Shown here: positions 6,360 to 9,460 of the stretch, piece by piece
Position numbering within the stretch: the stretch's first letter is position 1
How the letters are laid out: the number at the start of each line of letters is the position of its first letter
NCBI GenBank assembly: GCA_937968035.1
Contig: CALBTS010000333.1
Coordinates: 1 to 9,460, forward strand
Source: an uncultured Methanomethylovorans sp.
GTDB lineage: Archaea > Halobacteriota > Methanosarcinia > Methanosarcinales > Methanosarcinaceae
Direction of reading: 5' to 3'
DNA: 9,460 nt
The notes under the pieces: model-generated
The model's input: only the letters and a program-made list of their open reading frames with translations
What the model was told of the DNA's origin: nothing
Database searches by the model: none
Position numbers and translations under genes: made by a program

Positions 6360-6827
6360 ATGCAAGATCGTATGAAGTATCATCAATTGCATGAAGAACA
6401 AATAAAAGAGATATTATTAAAAGCACCTGTAGGCAATATTGCAACCATAAATGAAAATGGATATCCGTATGTTGTCCCGGTCCATTTCGTTTATTATGAG
6501 GACAAGATCTACATTCATGGCTTGCCAGTGGGACAAAAGATCTGTAATATATTGTCAAATGAAAAAATATGTTTTCAGATCTATGACATGAAAGGTCTTA
6601 TTCTTGATAACTCGCCATGTGGAATCAATACGGAGTATGAAAGCATCGTTATGACCGGAACAGCAACGGTCATTGAAGACCACGATCTGAAGAAAATTGT
6701 CTTAAATGAGATCGTGAACAAATACACTCCCCATTTAAATGGAACAGTGTTACCCGATAATATGGTAAAAGGCACAGGCGTTATTGAGATCACTATCAGA
6801 GAACTTACAGGTAAATATTACAAATAA
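6360..6827 (+). CDS. Pyridoxamine 5'-phosphate oxidase-like FMN-binding protein (NimA type)
   Basis: This is a small cytoplasmic flavin-binding protein of the split-barrel fold, 155 residues. The N-terminal helix (about 8-21) leads into the barrel signature PVGNIATINENGYPYVVPVHF (23-43), then YEDKIYIHG (46-54), GQK (58-60) and CFQI (71-74). This order is typical of the group that includes nitroimidazole resistance proteins (NimA) and many proteins annotated as 'pyridoxamine 5'-phosphate oxidase family'. These bind FMN or heme; few have a known substrate, and true vitamin B6 oxidase activity should not be assumed. The start ATG has a strong AAGGGGGA upstream. An internal ATG four codons downstream (6372) is less likely. 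It may share a transcript with the alkyltransferase gene, or have its own promoter in the 93-nt gap. A stress or detoxification role is inferred only from context. Confidence 0.87.
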   Translation: MQDRMKYHQLHEEQIKEILLKAPVGNIATINENGYPYVVPVHFVYYEDKIYIHGLPVGQKICNILSNEKICFQIYDMKGLILDNSPCGINTEYESIVMTGTATVIEDHDLKKIVLNEIVNKYTPHLNGTVLPDNMVKGTGVIEITIRELTGKYYK

Positions 6828-6883
6828 CACTATAAAATTGAACACCACAAAATTTAATGATAATTAAAGATAATAAAATCCAA

Positions 6884-6904
6884 CTGTTTTCCGGTTAAGA
6901 ACAG
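6884..6904. repeat. Hairpin in the convergent intergenic region
   Basis: CTGTTTT (6884-6890) pairs with AAGAACAG (ending at 6904) to give a 7-pair stem with one G-U and a CCGGTTA loop. No T-tract follows on the plus strand, so it is at best a weak terminator for the flavoprotein gene. An imperfect copy of its left part (CTGTT, CCGG, TTAAG in the same order) recurs at 6962-6978. Confidence 0.3.
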
Positions 6905-6934
6905 ATGGTCGATGAAGTATTCTGATAGGAAATT

Positions 6935-6976
6935 GAGAAAAAAGAGGAGAAAGACTAAAGCCTGTTCAACCGGCTT
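6935..6976 (-). terminator. Terminator of the DUF2207-lemA operon
   Basis: Just beyond the lemA stop on the minus strand, AAGCC (6958-6962) and GGCTT (6972-6976) form a 5-bp stem with a 9-nt loop. A long pyrimidine tract follows on that strand (plus-strand purines 6935-6953, including A6 at 6938-6943). Position and composition both fit transcription termination. Confidence 0.5.
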
Positions 6977-6981
6977 AAGGG

Positions 6982-7551
6982 CTATGACTCAAAATTTACC
7001 TTTGGAGCGATCTTTTCCTCTTCCGCAGTCTCTAATAAGTCCTTCTTTTCAAAACTGAACATGCCTGCAATTATATTGTTCGGTATCTGCTGGATGGAAA
7101 TGTTGTATTTCATGACAGTATCATTGTAGAACTGCCTGCTATAGGCGATCTTATCTTCGGTCTGTGAGAGTTCCTGCTGCAATTGCCTGAAATTTTCGTT
7201 GGCCTTAAGTTCAGGATAAGCCTCTGCAACAGCAAATAAGGACTTCAATGCATTGGTAAGCATGTTAGAGGCCTGTGCAGCCTCACCTACAGTAGATGCC
7301 GACATCCATGCAGACCTGGCTTTCGTGACCTCTTCAAAAACAGATTGCTCATGTTTTGCGTAGCCTTTTACTGTTTCCACGATATTGGGTATCAGGTCGA
7401 ACCTGCGCTTAAGCTGGACATCTACCTGAGCCCATGCATTCTCCACCCTGTTACGTAAAGCTACAAGCTTGTTATAAACAGAAAAGACAAACACTGCAAT
7501 AATCAATGCTATAACAAGAACTATGCCTATTATCCACAATAATTCTATCAT
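6982..7551 (-). CDS. lemA: LemA family membrane protein
   Basis: This is a 189-residue protein with an N-terminal membrane anchor (about 4-25) and a long helical-bundle domain. Family hallmarks are [15 protein letters not shown] (26-40), [20 protein letters not shown] (41-60) and VKGYAKHE (61-68). Further on come [15 protein letters not shown] (111-125), [20 protein letters not shown] (131-150) and [11 protein letters not shown] (158-168). LemA proteins are widespread in bacteria and some archaea; their molecular role is unsettled. The start ATG has GGAGAT (plus-strand 7558-7563) 6 nt upstream. The gene begins only 21 nt after the DUF2207 stop, so the two are very likely one operon and the products probably work together at the membrane. 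The stop codon is TAG, followed at once by a terminator-like hairpin. Length is normal for the family. Confidence 0.95.
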   Translation of the reverse strand: MIELLWIIGIVLVIALIIAVFVFSVYNKLVALRNRVENAWAQVDVQLKRRFDLIPNIVETVKGYAKHEQSVFEEVTKARSAWMSASTVGEAAQASNMLTNALKSLFAVAEAYPELKANENFRQLQQELSQTEDKIAYSRQFYNDTVMKYNISIQQIPNNIIAGMFSFEKKDLLETAEEEKIAPKVNFES

Positions 7552-7572
7552 CTTTTTATCTCCTTTCTAAAT

Positions 7573-9363
7573 TTATCTGGCACCGCCTCCACCACCACCG
7601 AAGCCACCGCCAGAACCACCTACTCCGCGGCTTCCTCCTGAAGAGGACTTTGGAGCTGATCTCTGGTAAGCATGGCTGAAATCAGAAGAATAGCCTGTAA
7701 TATAGACCCTGTTATGGAAATGGCTCGCCCGGAACTCCTCTTTGGGAACTATGACAGACATGTGCCTGAGTGCCTCTTCAGCCACACCCAGTGCCATGGC
7801 ATACACCATATAATGGTCCCATAATTTCACAGAGCCGGGAGGATGCTCCTTAAGATCTGAGAAATCCGTTATGTATTTCTTGAAGTTCTTCCAGCGCTCT
7901 ACGTAAAGCTTACCTTCGGGAGTCCATCTGCCCAGAAAGGTCCGGTATCTGGCATTGAGGACGAGCACAACAGGTGAAATGACTGCAATGATTATAGGCA
8001 TGAAACCCAATTTTTCAATTATCGGATAAGCAGACGAGTCTCCCAGCCAGGGAATAGCGAAAAGGCTAAGGAGGGACACAAGGAAAAGAATACCTGCAAA
8101 ATAGTCCATTTTCGTGGCACCTTTTTCGATGAACAGCTTTTCAAGATCTATATGAGCCTTCACCTTTTTATTCCACGAATTTATGAAATTATAAAAGGAT
8201 GTGCCTTTTTTGAGCCCGGCCTGAAACTCTTTCCAATATAACTGGCGTCCATCAGAATGCTGTACGATGAGGTCCAGCACATCCTGTTCGAAGTCCAGAA
8301 GTCCTGGAGAATCTCCTTTCTCCCTCTCCGGACCGGTTATATGCAGCACGATATTCCGTGGGTTGCTATCATCGATTCTCAGGTAATCCCGATGAATTAG
8401 GTCCATTACGGTTGCAGCAAATCCATCTATCGTTGGATCTCCCACACCACCTTTCATCATGGCATTGACCACAGCCGGGCTGGAATCATATGGCAGTTCA
8501 CGCTCGTAGATACCCTCGTATGCTATGTCAGGCTCCCTTCCATATTTGAAATACAGATAGAACGGAGCTAAAAGAAGAGATAATGCCAGAAGCACATATA
8601 CTATGAAAACAACATACAGAGCCTTCTGCTTCAATGCGTACTGAGATTCTATACGGAATATTTGGAACTTAGCATTCTGATCATACATGGTCACATATCT
8701 TGAGTCAGGTGATGTGAGCCTGGGGAAGATGGCCCGTATCTCGTACCAGCTATTGGCAGGGATATCAGCTGCCTGCACTGTGACCGTATTATCATCTATA
8801 GTTACGGTTTCTGTATAGTCGTCCGGATGTAGCCAGTAGGTTATGTCAGAGCCGCTGGCGGGAAGGATCGTTACGGTGGCTGAAAGGCTTTGAACAGGCT
8901 TTTCCCATTCATCTCCCCAGAATTTGTAGTGCAGTTCTGAGATATCGTTGTATACCTTTAGGCCGCCATAGTAGTCATAGGAAGTGACAAATGTCACCCG
9001 TTCCGGCGTTGGGGACGGCAGCCTGCATACAAGCTCATAGCCTTCATAAACTTCAGTCACATAAAGATCAGATGGAACACCCTCTAAATAGCCCTGTATG
9101 TTCTCTATGGAACCTCCGGGTGGAGGGTATACCTGCCTGTACACCTCATAAAATGTGCCCTCAAAGCGATATGTGAGGGATTCCTGCACATGCACAATGC
9201 CCTCGGGAGATACTGTGACATTCACATCCGCACTCTCAAGAGAATAATCCCTGGCAGATGCCACCGGCAAAAGCAATAACAAAATAAGGGAGACTGTCAA
9301 AACAAAAATTATGCCTTTTGAACAGACCCTTCTGCCTGTGGAGAGTTCGTACACGAAACACAC
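7573..9363 (-). CDS. DUF2207 domain membrane protein with glycine-rich C-terminal tail
   Basis: This is a large membrane protein of unknown function, 596 residues. A signal peptide ends near residue 38 (hydrophobic 19-33, then PVASARD). An outer strand-rich DUF2207 domain covers about 40-220, followed by a membrane helix at 248-272 and a cytoplasmic part of about 273-420 containing PAVVNAMMKGGVGDPTIDGF (296-315). Two more helices lie at about 421-440 and 453-470. A conserved-looking WDHYMVYAMALGV (515-527) is next, and a Ser/Gly tail (574-596) ends the protein. The start is GTG at 9363. No Shine-Dalgarno is seen, but TATATA at 9391-9396 would place transcription start about 4 nt before the GTG, so leaderless translation is plausible. 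A later GTG (9354) is possible. Gly-rich tails also end the bacterial TPM-domain proteins that pair with LemA, which supports a shared membrane module. A partner role with the downstream lemA is inferred. Confidence 0.92.
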   Translation of the reverse strand: MCFVYELSTGRRVCSKGIIFVLTVSLILLLLLPVASARDYSLESADVNVTVSPEGIVHVQESLTYRFEGTFYEVYRQVYPPPGGSIENIQGYLEGVPSDLYVTEVYEGYELVCRLPSPTPERVTFVTSYDYYGGLKVYNDISELHYKFWGDEWEKPVQSLSATVTILPASGSDITYWLHPDDYTETVTIDDNTVTVQAADIPANSWYEIRAIFPRLTSPDSRYVTMYDQNAKFQIFRIESQYALKQKALYVVFIVYVLLALSLLLAPFYLYFKYGREPDIAYEGIYERELPYDSSPAVVNAMMKGGVGDPTIDGFAATVMDLIHRDYLRIDDSNPRNIVLHITGPEREKGDSPGLLDFEQDVLDLIVQHSDGRQLYWKEFQAGLKKGTSFYNFINSWNKKVKAHIDLEKLFIEKGATKMDYFAGILFLVSLLSLFAIPWLGDSSAYPIIEKLGFMPIIIAVISPVVLVLNARYRTFLGRWTPEGKLYVERWKNFKKYITDFSDLKEHPPGSVKLWDHYMVYAMALGVAEEALRHMSVIVPKEEFRASHFHNRVYITGYSSDFSHAYQRSAPKSSSGGSRGVGGSGGGFGGGGGGAR

Positions 9364-9387
9364 ACCCTATTTAAAAAAAGAGGGTGT
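9362..9387 (-). promoter_or_regulatory. Inverted repeat between TATA box and start of the DUF2207 gene
   Basis: ACACCCT (9362-9368) and AGGGTGT (9381-9387) are perfect 7-bp inverted arms with a 12-nt A-rich spacer. They span the predicted transcription start and reach the GTG start codon. This suits an operator; if the transcript began further upstream it could instead fold as a 5' hairpin. Confidence 0.45.
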
Positions 9388-9390
9388 TGG

Positions 9391-9396
9391 TATATA
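9391..9396 (-). promoter_or_regulatory. TATA box of the DUF2207-lemA operon
   Basis: TATATA is centred about 30 nt before the GTG start on the minus strand. The usual archaeal spacing puts transcription start near 9367, which implies a leader of only a few nucleotides. Confidence 0.45.
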
Positions 9397-9408
9397 CACT
9401 TATCGTAA

Positions 9409-9432
9409 TTGCATGGTATTTTGCATAGTATT
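9409..9432. repeat. Two tandem 12-bp repeats upstream of the DUF2207 promoter
   Basis: TTGCATGGTATT (9409-9420) is followed directly by TTGCATAGTATT (9421-9432), with one mismatch. The second copy also begins a 6-bp inverted repeat, AGTATT (9427-9432) with AATACT (9446-9451). These may be activator or repressor sites for the DUF2207 gene or for a gene beyond the right edge, where a plus-strand TATA-like TTTATATTT (about 9431-9439) points. Confidence 0.4.
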
Positions 9433-9460
9433 TATATTTGGAAACAATACTCTGCGCCAT

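Noticed and set aside
6958..6984. Pyrrolysine read-through of the TAG that ends lemA
   Set aside because: LemA has its normal length, and a terminator-like hairpin with a pyrimidine tract follows the stop at once.
9371..9460. Minus-strand open frame of 29 codons beginning with ATG at the right edge
   Set aside because: It is short, lies over the TATA box and repeats of the DUF2207 promoter, and has no recognisable protein features. It could be the tail of a gene beyond the edge, but this cannot be supported.

Overview
The window looks like chromosomal DNA of a methanogenic archaeon, most likely in the Methanosarcinaceae (Methanolobus, Methanococcoides or Methanohalophilus type). This is inferred, not proven. 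The supporting signs are AT-rich intergenic DNA with archaeal TATA-like boxes, Shine-Dalgarno sequences of the GGAGGTGAT type, a lipobox solute-binding protein, a DUF2207/LemA pair, and an uncharacterised protein that resembles methanogen hypothetical proteins as I remember them. No rRNA, tRNA, insertion sequence, phage gene or CRISPR array is visible, and all genes look intact.

Left part (1-3157, + strand): a three-gene ABC importer operon for glycine betaine or a related quaternary amine. It encodes an ATPase with two C-terminal CBS domains, a membrane permease overlapping it by 14 nt, and a lipoprotein binding protein after a 61-nt gap that holds a small hairpin. The operon ends in a hairpin plus T-tract. 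The importer would take up compatible solute during osmotic stress, or a methylated amine for growth.

Middle part (3158-4499): an uncharacterised 158-residue soluble protein (+) converges on a small four-helix PsiE-family membrane protein (-).

Central part (4500-6827): a major facilitator superfamily transporter (-) is divergent from an O6-alkylguanine-DNA alkyltransferase gene (+). A small FMN-binding split-barrel protein of the NimA/pyridoxamine-phosphate-oxidase-like type follows. Together they suggest a loose stress or detoxification neighbourhood, but no common function is shown.

Right part (6982-9460, - strand): an operon of a large DUF2207 membrane protein with a glycine-rich tail followed by lemA. 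A similar combination, LemA with a Gly-tailed membrane partner, is common in bacteria and has no settled function.

I found no clear new multi-gene system. The best leads are regulatory. Three promoters (MFS, alkyltransferase, DUF2207) each carry a perfect but different inverted repeat between a TATA-like box and the predicted transcription start, which is where archaeal repressors often bind. The transporter ATPase also appears to start at an ATT codon upstream of the obvious GTG.
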